Origin: Phycisphaerales bacterium
Lineage (GTDB): Bacteria; Planctomycetota; Phycisphaerae; Phycisphaerales; UBA1924
Direction of reading: 5' to 3'
DNA: 64,000 nt
NCBI GenBank assembly: GCA_022843045.1
Contig: JALHOJ010000004.1
Coordinates: forward strand, 1 to 64,000
Every line of letters starts with the position of its first letter. Within the stretch, counting starts at the first letter, position 1. Both the position numbers and the translations under genes were made by a program. Under the pieces are notes generated by a model. That model ran no database searches. It had not been told where the DNA came from and saw nothing but the letters and a program-made list of their open reading frames with translations. Below, piece by piece: positions 1 to 8,884 of the stretch.

Positions 1-771
1 GGGCACTTTGAGTTCGTTTTCAGGGCACGCGCGGACGGGCAGCTCGGTCTTGGGGTTGGCCTTGCGGCAACCCCGACACCTCCATAGATCCGGCGTGACT
101 GACGGGCGAAGAGACCGGGCGCGCGATTGAGTTCACACGCTGGGGAGCCTTGCTGCTCCTTCGGTGGGAGTTGGCCTTTGGCGATGGACCTTTCGGGCAT
201 CGACTTGGGCAGTTCGCGTCCAACACCGAAACACTTCGACCGTATCGCTCGACACACTTTGCTGTGCGGCCTGAAGGATCTGGCGGGGCTGCCTCGGGTG
301 GGGTGGGGGTTGAGGGAGAGGCGCGACGACTTTTGTCGTAACGCCACAGGTTCTATTCGTTCCTGTGCTCGGGGCGAAGCGATCGCCTTTGAGGTCCGCT
401 CTTTTCCTACACCACCGTCAAAGGAACGCCAGAGACGGGCCGCCGAGCTTGGTGGGCCGGGCGATGCGGTAGTATGACGTGGATTTTTGGGAACGCAAGA
501 GGGGAGCGTGGGAACGGGGTCAGAAGCGCGCACAAACGTGGTTGTTTTCAGAGGTGATCGCGGAGGGGCGCAGGGGGACTGAGAAACGTGGAAGGGGTGG
601 GTTGGGCGACGTGCTGCCGCGCGGAAAACACGGCACCTCATCGGGTTCATCGTGGCACCTGCCGGAGGACGCGGAGGGGGAGAAGACAGGTGAAGATCAG
701 GAAGGCAGGAGGCACTCGGCATCGAGGCATCGAGGTGGTCAAGATGCAATGCTGAGCCTGCGGTGGTTTGG

Positions 772-809
772 CACAGGTCTCGCCGTCGCTCTCGACGGCG
801 AGACCTGTG
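772..809. repeat. Strong inverted repeat (17-bp arms, 4-nt loop): cacaggtctcgccgtcg-ctct-cgacggcgagacctgtg
   Basis: Arms 772-788 and 793-809 are perfectly complementary; lies 3' of the minus-strand CDS ending at 861. Confidence 0.85.
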
Positions 810-860
810 GCACGAGTGCGAGCCTGTTGTGCTACATGCCAACCGATTTCGATGTCATGT

Positions 861-1445
861 TCAGTCGATCATCCATCCCCAGATTCTCGACACTTGGTGA
901 TGAGGGTGGATAAGTCCGTCGACAGTTGCGTGCTGACGGGGACCGATTCGGAGAGAAGCGATCTGTGTAGCAATCAACTCAAACGAATTGACCAGTGGGT
1001 CCAGACTAATTCTCGCTGGGGTGTGTTCATAGCCTACGACGATGATCGCCCGCGACTCAGGGCCGGAGTACAAGCTCAGTTTCATTCCGTCGGAGACAGA
1101 ACTCGTGTTTCCCGGGTAGGGATGGAGCAGATTCTGAGACCAGTGCTCAGCCTCTTTCCCGTTGTCGCCGAACGGCCTGGCGATCTTCAGTTCGATTGCC
1201 CAACGGCTTGGAATCAGAACATCTGGAGTTCGCTTGGTGACCGCACCGTGGAAGTCGTGATTCGAGCTGGAGTTCATGAAGTTGACAATCTGCTGGCACA
1301 GCGAAGTTTCGCTGTACGGTCCAACTCCGGGTGAGTATTCGCGATACGGAGGCTTCGAAGACTTGTACGGGATGGCAGAGGAGTCCACGTGACGAATCGC
1401 TGCGGCAATCACATGAATGAGCGATGCAAGGTCTTGAGTAGGCAT
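861..1445 (-). CDS. Hypothetical protein with a possible PD-(D/E)XK nuclease-like motif
   Basis: ORF trimmed to MPTQDLASLIHV; contains TPDVLIPSRWAIELKIARPFGDNG (PD...ExK pattern). The N-terminal part of the supplied ORF (MPSKSSALRRLRC) derives from a repeat hairpin. Confidence 0.6.
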   Translation of the reverse strand: MPTQDLASLIHVIAAAIRHVDSSAIPYKSSKPPYREYSPGVGPYSETSLCQQIVNFMNSSSNHDFHGAVTKRTPDVLIPSRWAIELKIARPFGDNGKEAEHWSQNLLHPYPGNTSSVSDGMKLSLYSGPESRAIIVVGYEHTPARISLDPLVNSFELIATQIASLRIGPRQHATVDGLIHPHHQVSRIWGWMID

Positions 1446-1479
1446 GCTTCGGTCTCTCGGATTCGGCCTTTGGAGATCG

Positions 1480-1513
1480 CATCGAAGTCGTCGCAGAGCC
1501 GACGACTTCGATG
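1480..1513. repeat. REP-like hairpin copy 1 (catcgaagtcgtcg ... cgacgacttcgatg)
   Basis: 14-bp perfect arms 1480-1493/1500-1513; flank cgtgcc directly follows the TGA stop of the minus-strand CDS 1519-1989. Confidence 0.9.
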
Positions 1514-1518
1514 GCACG

Positions 1519-1989
1519 TCAATCGAACTTGATGGCGTACTTGACGAATTCGGTGCCGAGGGTCATGCCGAGTTTTTCGTAGAGGGCTCTTGCGGGGGTG
1601 TTGGTGTGTTGGGTTTCGAGGGTGAGTCTTGCCGCGTTGTCTTGGCGGGCGAAGGCGATGGCGTGGAGGGTCAAGGCTTTGGCGATGCCGAGGCGGCGGT
1701 GCTGCGGGGCGACGAAGAGGTCGTTTAGGTGCCAGGTTTTGGCGAGGCCGACGCTGGTGAAGATGGGGTAGAGCTGGGCGAAGCCGGCGGGGGTGGTGCC
1801 GGTTTTGGTGGCGACTTTGGCGAGGAAGACGACGGATTCGTTGCGGGCGAGGCGGTCTCTGAGGAAGAGTTCGCAGCGGACGCTGTCGCCGTGTTGTTTG
1901 CCGTAGAACTCGCGGTAGGCGGCGAAGAGGGGCGCGATGAGGGGGGCGTCGTCTGGGGTGGCGCGGGAGATGGAGAGGGGGGCGGTCAT
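1519..1989 (-). CDS. GNAT family N-acetyltransferase
   Basis: Motif LNDLFVAPQHRRLGIAKALTLHAIAFAR and C-terminal ALYEKLGM typical of GNAT. Confidence 0.85.
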   Translation of the reverse strand: MTAPLSISRATPDDAPLIAPLFAAYREFYGKQHGDSVRCELFLRDRLARNESVVFLAKVATKTGTTPAGFAQLYPIFTSVGLAKTWHLNDLFVAPQHRRLGIAKALTLHAIAFARQDNAARLTLETQHTNTPARALYEKLGMTLGTEFVKYAIKFD

Positions 1990-2495
1990 CGGTTGGGCGA
2001 GGTCGCGGAGGTCTCGGCTGTGTTGGATGGGGCGTGGGTGCTCTTGCCGCTGATGGCGACCATCACGAGGCCGGCGATCATGAGGGCGATGCCGGCGACT
2101 TTGATGGGGGGCATCGATTCCTTCAAGATGTACCAGCCCAGGAATGCGCCGACGACGGGGGAGACGCCCAGGGCGATGGGTTTGACGGTGCTGATGTCGC
2201 CGAATTTGAGGCCCAGGTAGAAGAACGCGACGCCGCCGAAGCCGGCCATGAGCGCGCTGCCCAGGAGGAGTTTGGTGAGGATGGGGGCGGGGGCGGTCCA
2301 GAAGGCGCGGGGTTCGCTTTTGAGGACAGAGGTCGCGAGCCAGTACGCGAGCACGGCGAGGGGGACGACGGCGACGATGCGCACCATGACGACGGCCCAG
2401 GGGCCGATCTTGCCGGACAACAGGACTTGTTTGGTGAAGAACTCACCCACGCCCCAGCAGAGCCCGCCCAGCAACGCGAAGAGGATCGCTTTCAT
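1986..2495 (-). CDS. EamA/DMT-family transporter (short)
   Basis: Multiple hydrophobic segments; GALCWGVGEFFTKQ-like start and C-terminal GVSPVVGAFLGWYILKESMPPIKVAGIALMIAGLVMV typical of EamA. Confidence 0.75.
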   Translation of the reverse strand: MKAILFALLGGLCWGVGEFFTKQVLLSGKIGPWAVVMVRIVAVVPLAVLAYWLATSVLKSEPRAFWTAPAPILTKLLLGSALMAGFGGVAFFYLGLKFGDISTVKPIALGVSPVVGAFLGWYILKESMPPIKVAGIALMIAGLVMVAISGKSTHAPSNTAETSATSPNR

Positions 2496-2508
2496 GGGGG
2501 AAGGTATG

Positions 2509-2580
2509 GCGAGAGGGCGAGAGGGCGAGAGAGCGACAGAGCGATAGAGCGATAGAGCGACAGTGCGAGAGTGCGAAAGA
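2509..2580. repeat. 8-bp tandem array GCGANAGN x9
   Basis: gcgagagg gcgagagg gcgagaga gcgacaga gcgataga gcgataga gcgacagt gcgagagt gcgaaaga read directly. Confidence 0.9.
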
Positions 2581-2646
2581 GGGGGAGGAGATGGGAGCGG
2601 CAGGGAGATTGGCGCGGGGGCGGAGGTTTGAGGCGCTGATCGTGAT

Positions 2647-3831
2647 CTACTCGTTGGGTTCGACTTTGCGATACGTGAGTTCGACGTCGCCTTGCAGGTT
2701 CTTGACGCGCCAGAGGCCGAACTTTCGGGCGTTGCTGAGTTTTTCGGCGACGCGGCCGACGGCGACGCTGCGGGCTTGGTCGTCGCCTAGCAGCATGGGG
2801 GCAATGTAGACGACGGCTTCGTCGATCAGGTCGGCTTCGAAGAGGGAGCCGAGCAAGCCGGGGCCGGCTTCGACCATGATGGTGCTGACGTTGAATTCGA
2901 AGTGCAGGGTGCGGAGGAGTTCGGTGAGGTCGAGGCCGTTGCCGGGGCCTTGGTCGGCGATGGGGACGATGGTGAGGCCCAGTTGGTCGGCGGCGGCGCG
3001 CTTCTTGGCGGTGTAGGTGGTGCAGGCCATGCTGCGCTCGACGGCGAGGAGGGTCGGAGCTTCGCGGGCCGTGGTGGCGAGTTGGGAGTCCAGCGGCAGC
3101 GAGAAGTCCGAGTCGGTGACGACGCGCTTGGCGATGCGGCGCGGGGCGTGGTGCAGGCGGGCTGTGAGGAGCGGATCGTCGGCGACGACGGTGCCGATGC
3201 CGGTGAGGATGGCGTCGACGCGGCTTCGGAGGAGGTGGACGCGGCGGCGGGCCCAGGCGCCGCTGATCCACTTGGATTCGCCCGTGCGGGTGGCGACGCG
3301 GCCGTCGATGGTCTGGGCCCACTTGGCGATGACCCAGGGCAGGCCGGTGGTGACGCGCTTGACGAAGGGTGCGCTCACGCCCGTGGCGAGGGGGCTGGCG
3401 TCGCTGGGGCGGGCGGAGATGCCGGCGCGGCGGAGGATGACTGCGCCGCCGGCGGCGATGGGGTTTGGGTCGCTGCGGGCGAAGACGACCTCGGCGACGC
3501 CGGCGTTGATGAGGGCGTCGGTGCAGGGGGGTTGCTTGCCGATGTGGGCGCAGGGCTCGAGGGTGACGTAGGCGGTTGCGCCGCGGACGTCGATGTTTTT
3601 GGCGCGGGCGTCGGCGAGGGCGAGGGCTTCGGCGTGGGGGCCGCCGAACCTGCGATGATGGCCGCTGGCGAGGACTTGGTCGCCTCTGGCGATGACGCAG
3701 CCGACCATGGGATTGGGCTCGACAGACCCAAAGCCGCGGAGGGCAAGGCGGGCGGCGCGATCGAGCATGTGGCGGTCGAGGTGGTCGTGTGCGGGGGGCA
3801 CGGGGGAGGGTAGGGGAAGATGAGAAAGCAT
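2647..3831 (-). CDS. ribD: Bifunctional riboflavin biosynthesis deaminase/reductase RibD
   Basis: HAEALALADARAKN...TLEPCAHIGKQPPCTDALI zinc deaminase motif followed by reductase domain; start could also be 3768 (MLDRAARLALRGFGSVEPNPMVG). Confidence 0.92.
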   Translation of the reverse strand: MLSHLPLPSPVPPAHDHLDRHMLDRAARLALRGFGSVEPNPMVGCVIARGDQVLASGHHRRFGGPHAEALALADARAKNIDVRGATAYVTLEPCAHIGKQPPCTDALINAGVAEVVFARSDPNPIAAGGAVILRRAGISARPSDASPLATGVSAPFVKRVTTGLPWVIAKWAQTIDGRVATRTGESKWISGAWARRRVHLLRSRVDAILTGIGTVVADDPLLTARLHHAPRRIAKRVVTDSDFSLPLDSQLATTAREAPTLLAVERSMACTTYTAKKRAAADQLGLTIVPIADQGPGNGLDLTELLRTLHFEFNVSTIMVEAGPGLLGSLFEADLIDEAVVYIAPMLLGDDQARSVAVGRVAEKLSNARKFGLWRVKNLQGDVELTYRKVEPNE

Positions 3832-3855
3832 GAGACGGTGAAACGGTGAGACGGT
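3832..3855. repeat. 8-bp tandem array GARACGGT x3
   Basis: gagacggt gaaacggt gagacggt, adjacent to candidate ribD ATG. Confidence 0.75.
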
Positions 3856-3965
3856 GAAGGTGAGCGAGCGGGCGGGAACTTGTGGTAGGCACGTCCATTC
3901 AGTCGGTGGGTGAGTTGGTATCTTCAACTGCGCGTCTGATCGCCGCGTTGAATAGAATCCCTCCT

Positions 3966-5012
3966 ATGGCATCGCAGACCAACGCCGTTTCGCCTGAGGC
4001 TTCGCAGCAGCGGGTGGATCCTTCGTCGCAGCGGAAGTACATTCGCGATTTGGGCACGCCCGAGTTTGTGCGCGGGTTGTTTTCGATTGCCAACGCGCAG
4101 CTGGGGCAGACGCGGCAGGGCAAGCCGTATCTCAAGTGCATCGTGGGCGACAAGACGGGGGAGATGCCGGCGCGGATGTGGACGATTGAGGAGGGCGTGT
4201 ATCGCCGGCTGCCCACGGATGGGTTTGTGTATCTCGAGGGGGAGACGCAGGCGTATCAGGGCGATGTGCAATTGATCATCCACAACATCGAGCCCGCGGA
4301 GCCCAACGCGGACCAGATGAAGGACCTCCTGCCCTGCACGACGCGGGACATCGATGAGATGTTTGGCGAAGTGAACCGGCTGCTGGGGACGCTGCAGCAC
4401 CCGGCGGCGAAGGCGCTGGCGAACACGTATCTGGCGGATGCGCATCTGATGGACGCGTTCAAGCGGGCGCCGGCGGCCAAGAGCATGCACCATGCGTGGC
4501 TGGGCGGACTGCTTGAGCACACGATGACGCTGATGCAGCTGGCGGATGGGATCTGTGCGATCTATCCCAAGATCAACCGCGACATCGTGATGCTGGGGCT
4601 GTTCCTGCATGACCTGGGCAAGACGCGGGAACTGATCTATGACCGCGCGTTTGGGTACAGCGATCGGGGCGAACTGATCGGGCACATCGTGGATGGGGCG
4701 ATCATGCTGCACGACAAGGCGCAGGTGATGATGCGCGAGCACGGGATGCGGCTGCCGCCTGGGATGCTGACGGTGCTGCAGCACATCATTTTGAGCCATC
4801 ATGGGGAGCCGGAATTTGGGGCGGCGAAGGTGCCCATGACGCCCGAGGCGATCATGATCAACCTGATCGACAATCTGGATGCGAAAACGGTGATGGCGCT
4901 GTCGGCGACGCGGGATGAACGCGGGCCCAAGACGGACAATCCGGGGAGTTTCACGGAGAAGCTGTGGGCGCTGAATACGAAGCTGTATAAGAGGGATCCG
5001 CTGGCGCAGTGA
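3966..5012 (+). CDS. YhaM-like 3'-5' exoribonuclease (OB fold + HD domain)
   Basis: N-terminal OB-like segment then HHAWLGGLLEHTMTLMQLAD...LGLFLHDLGKTREL HD signature. Confidence 0.8.
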   Translation: MASQTNAVSPEASQQRVDPSSQRKYIRDLGTPEFVRGLFSIANAQLGQTRQGKPYLKCIVGDKTGEMPARMWTIEEGVYRRLPTDGFVYLEGETQAYQGDVQLIIHNIEPAEPNADQMKDLLPCTTRDIDEMFGEVNRLLGTLQHPAAKALANTYLADAHLMDAFKRAPAAKSMHHAWLGGLLEHTMTLMQLADGICAIYPKINRDIVMLGLFLHDLGKTRELIYDRAFGYSDRGELIGHIVDGAIMLHDKAQVMMREHGMRLPPGMLTVLQHIILSHHGEPEFGAAKVPMTPEAIMINLIDNLDAKTVMALSATRDERGPKTDNPGSFTEKLWALNTKLYKRDPLAQ

Positions 5013-5095
5013 GTTGGGGATTTGGGGTTCGGGATTTGGGGGCGCGGTGAACGTGGTACGTTGCACTTGCGGACACCAGAGGCTTACGCTGGCGC

Positions 5096-6034
5096 ATGGC
5101 TGACGCGCCCGCATCCCAAGCGAAGATCATCGATGGCAACGCGCTGGCGGCGTCGCTGCGCGAGCAGATCAAGGCTCGGGCGGCGGCGGTGCGGGAGGCG
5201 GGCGGGTTTGTGAAGTTGGACGCGATTCTGGCGGAGAGCGGGGACAACGGGGCGCGGGTGTACGCGGAGAATCAGGCCAAGACGTGCGAGAAGGTGGGGA
5301 TTGAGTACACGCTGCATCGGCTGCCCATGGGCGCGAGCGAAGCGGAGATCGCGGCGAAGGTCGAGTCGCTTTCGGCGAGTGATGCGTGCCACGCGATCAT
5401 GATGCATGTGCCGCTGCCTGAGGGGATTGAGCCGTATCGGGTGCAGCGGTTGATCCATGTCGAGAAGGACGTGGAGGGCGTCAATCCGGCGAACATCGGG
5501 AACATCGTGTATGGGAAGAGCAGCCTTGCGCCGTGCACTGCGCTGGCTGTCGTGAAGATGGTCGAGCACGTGCATGGGCCCAACTTTGGGTTCAGCGCGA
5601 CGTTTGGGGAACAGGCGAAGGCTCCGCTGCTGCGCGGCAAGGTCGCGGTGGTCGTTGGCGCGAGTGATGTGGTGGGCAAGCCGATTGCGGTGCTGCTCAT
5701 GCGGCATGACGCGACGGTGATCAGTTGCAACAAGTGGACGCCATACCTCGAGGAATACTGCCGGAGCGCGGATGTTCTGGTGGCGGCGGCGGGGGTGCCA
5801 GGATTGATCACGGCGGAGAAGATCAAGCCGGGGGCGACGGTGATTGATGTGGGGGTGAATCGGATTGCGGGGGCGGATGGGAAGACGCGGACGGTGGGCG
5901 ATGTGGCGTTTGAGCAGGCGGCGCGGGTGGCTGGGCATATCAGTCCGGTGCCGGGGGGCGTGGGGCCGGTGACGGTGGCGATGCTGCTGCTGAATGTGGT
6001 GGAGTCGGCGGAGCGGAGGCGCAGCACCCGGTAG
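5096..6034 (+). CDS. folD: FolD-family methylenetetrahydrofolate dehydrogenase (cyclohydrolase activity doubtful)
   Basis: Overall FolD architecture: LPCT-like LAPCTALAVVKMVE, GKVAVVVGASDVVGKPIAVLLMRHDATV, PVPGGVGPVTVAMLL; divergent active-site residues (see findings). Confidence 0.88.
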   Translation: MADAPASQAKIIDGNALAASLREQIKARAAAVREAGGFVKLDAILAESGDNGARVYAENQAKTCEKVGIEYTLHRLPMGASEAEIAAKVESLSASDACHAIMMHVPLPEGIEPYRVQRLIHVEKDVEGVNPANIGNIVYGKSSLAPCTALAVVKMVEHVHGPNFGFSATFGEQAKAPLLRGKVAVVVGASDVVGKPIAVLLMRHDATVISCNKWTPYLEEYCRSADVLVAAAGVPGLITAEKIKPGATVIDVGVNRIAGADGKTRTVGDVAFEQAARVAGHISPVPGGVGPVTVAMLLLNVVESAERRRSTR

Positions 6035-6056
6035 AGGGCCCGGCGTGGACGGCGGC

Positions 6057-8759
6057 CTACTTCCCGCGAAGCTGCTGGGCAAACCCCTCAAGTCGCTGGG
6101 CGATTTCGGGAGCACGGGACTTGCTCGCGGCGGTCATGAGGGGCTCGATGGCGCGGGCGTCGCCGAGTTTCACGAGGGCTTCGCCGGCGGACATGCGGGC
6201 GCGGTTTTCGCGGATGTTGAGCATGTCGGTGAGGCGAGTGAAGGCCCGTTCCTTGTCCTTGGGGTCGTTGCTGGCCTGGGCGAGGCGGACGAGGACGTCC
6301 ATGGCGGTGGCGCGGGTGCGGTTGTCGACGCCTGGGCCGGCGTAGAAGCTGGCGTAGTCCATCGCCTCCTTGGGCATGTAGTCCACGAGGCATTCGAGGG
6401 CGGTCTGGCGGGCGCTGTCGCTCTGGCTGCTGCTGTTCAGGGCGGCTTTCACCAGATCGAGGCCTTCGGAGACGCGCATGCGGGCGAGGCCTCGCAGAGA
6501 GGCGTTGCGGACGCGCAGGCTTTCGTCCTTGGCGGCGCGGTTGAGCAGGGTGCGCTCGGCGAGGGCGCGGAGGGAAAGGTCGTTGACGTTGGATTCGCGC
6601 GAGGCCAGGTCGGCGAGGGCGGTGCAGAGGGCTTCGCGGACTTCCCAGATGTCGCGGGTGGTCGTGACCAGCGAGGAGATGTCGTTGCGGGCGTTGCGGG
6701 CGGCGAGGGCGCGGATGGCTTCGACGCGCAGGAACGCGGGCACGGCTGCGTCGGCGGAGATTCGACGCAGAGGCTCGTTGCCGGCGGTGTCGGTGGACTT
6801 GGCAAGGGCGCGGGCGGCTTGGACCTTTGCAAGCAGCGTGGGGCCGTCCTGCGCCTGCGCGATCCACTGCTCGGGGCTCTGGGCGACGTCGAACGCGCCG
6901 AGGGTTGAGAGTTGGGGATTCACGGCGACGAAGACGGGCGGGCCTTCGAGATCAACCTCGAAGGAGTCGGTCCGGGCGGCGATCATGGGATCGATCACGA
7001 CGTCTGGACCCGCCGAGTTCTTGATGTACACGCCCATCGGGAATTCGAAGGCGGGGTTCTGGTCGTCGATCTGCTGGGTTTGCTCAACTTCGAAGCGGAG
7101 CTTGCGGCGGGCGGGGTCGTAGGTGAACTTGACGTTGACGCGCGGGACGCCCGGGCGCTGGGTCCACTGGTAGAAGAACTGCTCGAGTTGCAGGCCGCTC
7201 GCGTCTTCCATCACGCGGCGGAACTCGCTGGTCTCGACGGTGCTGTCCTTGTGCAGGTCGATGTAACGCTGAAGGCCGCGGAAGAAGTTGTCATCGCCCA
7301 GGCGGGCGCGGAGCATGTGGAGCGTCATCGCGCCCTTGGGATAGGGATTCGCGGCGCGGCGGAAGGTCTCCCAGGGGTGGGTCCAGACTTTGCTGACGAA
7401 GCCTTGGGCCTGAGGGGCGACGCCTCGGTCGGCGCTGATGACGCGGTCGTAGTCACTGAGCACTTCGCGCTGGTAGCCTTCTTCGCCATCGCGGGCTTCG
7501 AACCAGAGGGCTTCGCTGTAGGTGGCGAAGCCTTCGTTGAGCCAGATGTGTTCCCAGGAGTTGCAGGTGATCAGGTCGCCAAACCACTGGTGGGCGAGTT
7601 CGTGGGCGATGAGGCCGTCGAGATCGTGGTCTTTGGTGGAGTCCTTGGTGTGGAGGGCGGTGTCGAACATCGTGGTGGCGGAGGTGTTTTCCATGCCGCC
7701 GGCTTCGAAGTTGTGGACCACCAATTGCGCGTATCGCGCCCAGGGATAGGGCTCGTCGAGGAGCTTTTCAAAGACCGCGATCATCGGGAGGGTGTTGGCA
7801 TAGGTGTATTGGACGTCGTCGGCGCGGCCCGGGGGGACGTAGACGGGGCAGGAGAGCTTGATCTTGGTTTCCTTGCCGTCGATGATGCGGGGGAGCTCGC
7901 CGCCCACGTCCACGACATCGAACTTGCCGACGACGAGGGTGACGAGGTAGTTGACGTGTTCGCGATCCTGGACCCAGCGGAAGCGGTCGAAGGGGCGAAG
8001 GAGGGCTGGGCCGAGAGTACCTCCAGCGGTTTTGGCGCCGGGAGCTTCGCGGATGACGCGGGTTTGCTCGGCGAGATAACCGTTGCTGCTGGCGAGGAAC
8101 CCGGCGGGGACGGTGGCGATGACTTCGGTGGTGAGGCGCTCGTTGGGGAAGTCGTGGCTGGGGAACCAGTAGTGGTTGGTCTGGGGCTGGCCCTGCGTGT
8201 GGATCTGCGGATCGCGGCCTGGCCAGGCGCGGTCGGCGAGGGTCCACATGAGGCCGCGGGGCGGGTCGTTGAGTTCGTAGGTGGTGACGAGGTCGACGGT
8301 CTGGCCGGGTGGGATGGAGGGGACGAAGTTGGCGGTGTAGGTGCTGCCGTCGTGGGTGAAGGAGACTTGGTAGCCCAGGGCCGACGCACCGGTGATCTTC
8401 ATCGCGCTGGCATCGAGGGAGAGGGAGGTGACAGTTTCGGAGATGGGGGCGAAGCGGAGCGTCTGCGTGACGGTCGCCTTGGGGGTCTCCATGTCGGGGA
8501 TGAAGAGGTCCAGCGTCATGTGCTGGAAGTCGACGATGCGGTCTTTCTGGAAGTTGCGGAGGTCCTGGCCCGTGGCTTCATCGAAGCCGGGCGTGCCTTC
8601 GGCTTGCATGCCCAACAGGGCTTCGAGTTTGTGGGCGCAGCATGCTTCGCCGCCGTCTTCGGTGCCTTCCCAGGCGAGAGCGGCGGGCCCTGATGTGAGG
8701 GCCAGACCGGCGAGGAGGGCGAGGAGGAGGGCGGGATTGGGCGTGCGGGTAGGAAGCAT
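6057..8759 (-). CDS. M1 family aminopeptidase with C-terminal HEAT-like repeat region
   Basis: GGMENTSATTMFD and HELAHQWFGDLITCNSWEHIWLNEGFATYSEAL; start trimmed to MLPTRT because upstream codons are a tandem repeat. Confidence 0.93.
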   Translation of the reverse strand: MLPTRTPNPALLLALLAGLALTSGPAALAWEGTEDGGEACCAHKLEALLGMQAEGTPGFDEATGQDLRNFQKDRIVDFQHMTLDLFIPDMETPKATVTQTLRFAPISETVTSLSLDASAMKITGASALGYQVSFTHDGSTYTANFVPSIPPGQTVDLVTTYELNDPPRGLMWTLADRAWPGRDPQIHTQGQPQTNHYWFPSHDFPNERLTTEVIATVPAGFLASSNGYLAEQTRVIREAPGAKTAGGTLGPALLRPFDRFRWVQDREHVNYLVTLVVGKFDVVDVGGELPRIIDGKETKIKLSCPVYVPPGRADDVQYTYANTLPMIAVFEKLLDEPYPWARYAQLVVHNFEAGGMENTSATTMFDTALHTKDSTKDHDLDGLIAHELAHQWFGDLITCNSWEHIWLNEGFATYSEALWFEARDGEEGYQREVLSDYDRVISADRGVAPQAQGFVSKVWTHPWETFRRAANPYPKGAMTLHMLRARLGDDNFFRGLQRYIDLHKDSTVETSEFRRVMEDASGLQLEQFFYQWTQRPGVPRVNVKFTYDPARRKLRFEVEQTQQIDDQNPAFEFPMGVYIKNSAGPDVVIDPMIAARTDSFEVDLEGPPVFVAVNPQLSTLGAFDVAQSPEQWIAQAQDGPTLLAKVQAARALAKSTDTAGNEPLRRISADAAVPAFLRVEAIRALAARNARNDISSLVTTTRDIWEVREALCTALADLASRESNVNDLSLRALAERTLLNRAAKDESLRVRNASLRGLARMRVSEGLDLVKAALNSSSQSDSARQTALECLVDYMPKEAMDYASFYAGPGVDNRTRATAMDVLVRLAQASNDPKDKERAFTRLTDMLNIRENRARMSAGEALVKLGDARAIEPLMTAASKSRAPEIAQRLEGFAQQLRGK

Positions 8760-8777
8760 GGGGCGATCGGGGAGCGG

Positions 8778-8847
<70 letters not shown>

Positions 8848-8884
8848 GAAATCGGTAGTATCGGGTGGGGTGGCCGGGTGGGCG

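Noticed and set aside
1-93. Minus-strand WRCRGCRKANPKTELPVRACPENELKVP zinc-ribbon-like reading
   Set aside because: An in-frame stop lies just upstream with no start codon between; cannot be supported as a gene from this window.
479-913. 144-aa plus-strand ORF
   Set aside because: No recognisable motifs, overlaps a strong hairpin and a repeat-like purine tract; probably non-coding.
768-1334. 188-aa plus-strand ORF
   Set aside because: Overlaps the more plausible minus-strand PD-(D/E)XK-like ORF and starts inside a hairpin.
2492-3898. 468-aa minus-strand ORF
   Set aside because: Arg/Pro-rich out-of-frame translation overlapping ribD and the octamer repeats.
3924-5114. 396-aa minus-strand ORF
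   Set aside because: Antisense to the YhaM-like gene, Arg/Gln/His-rich low-information sequence.
6912-8693. 593-aa plus-strand ORF
   Set aside because: Antisense to M1 aminopeptidase with typical shadow composition.
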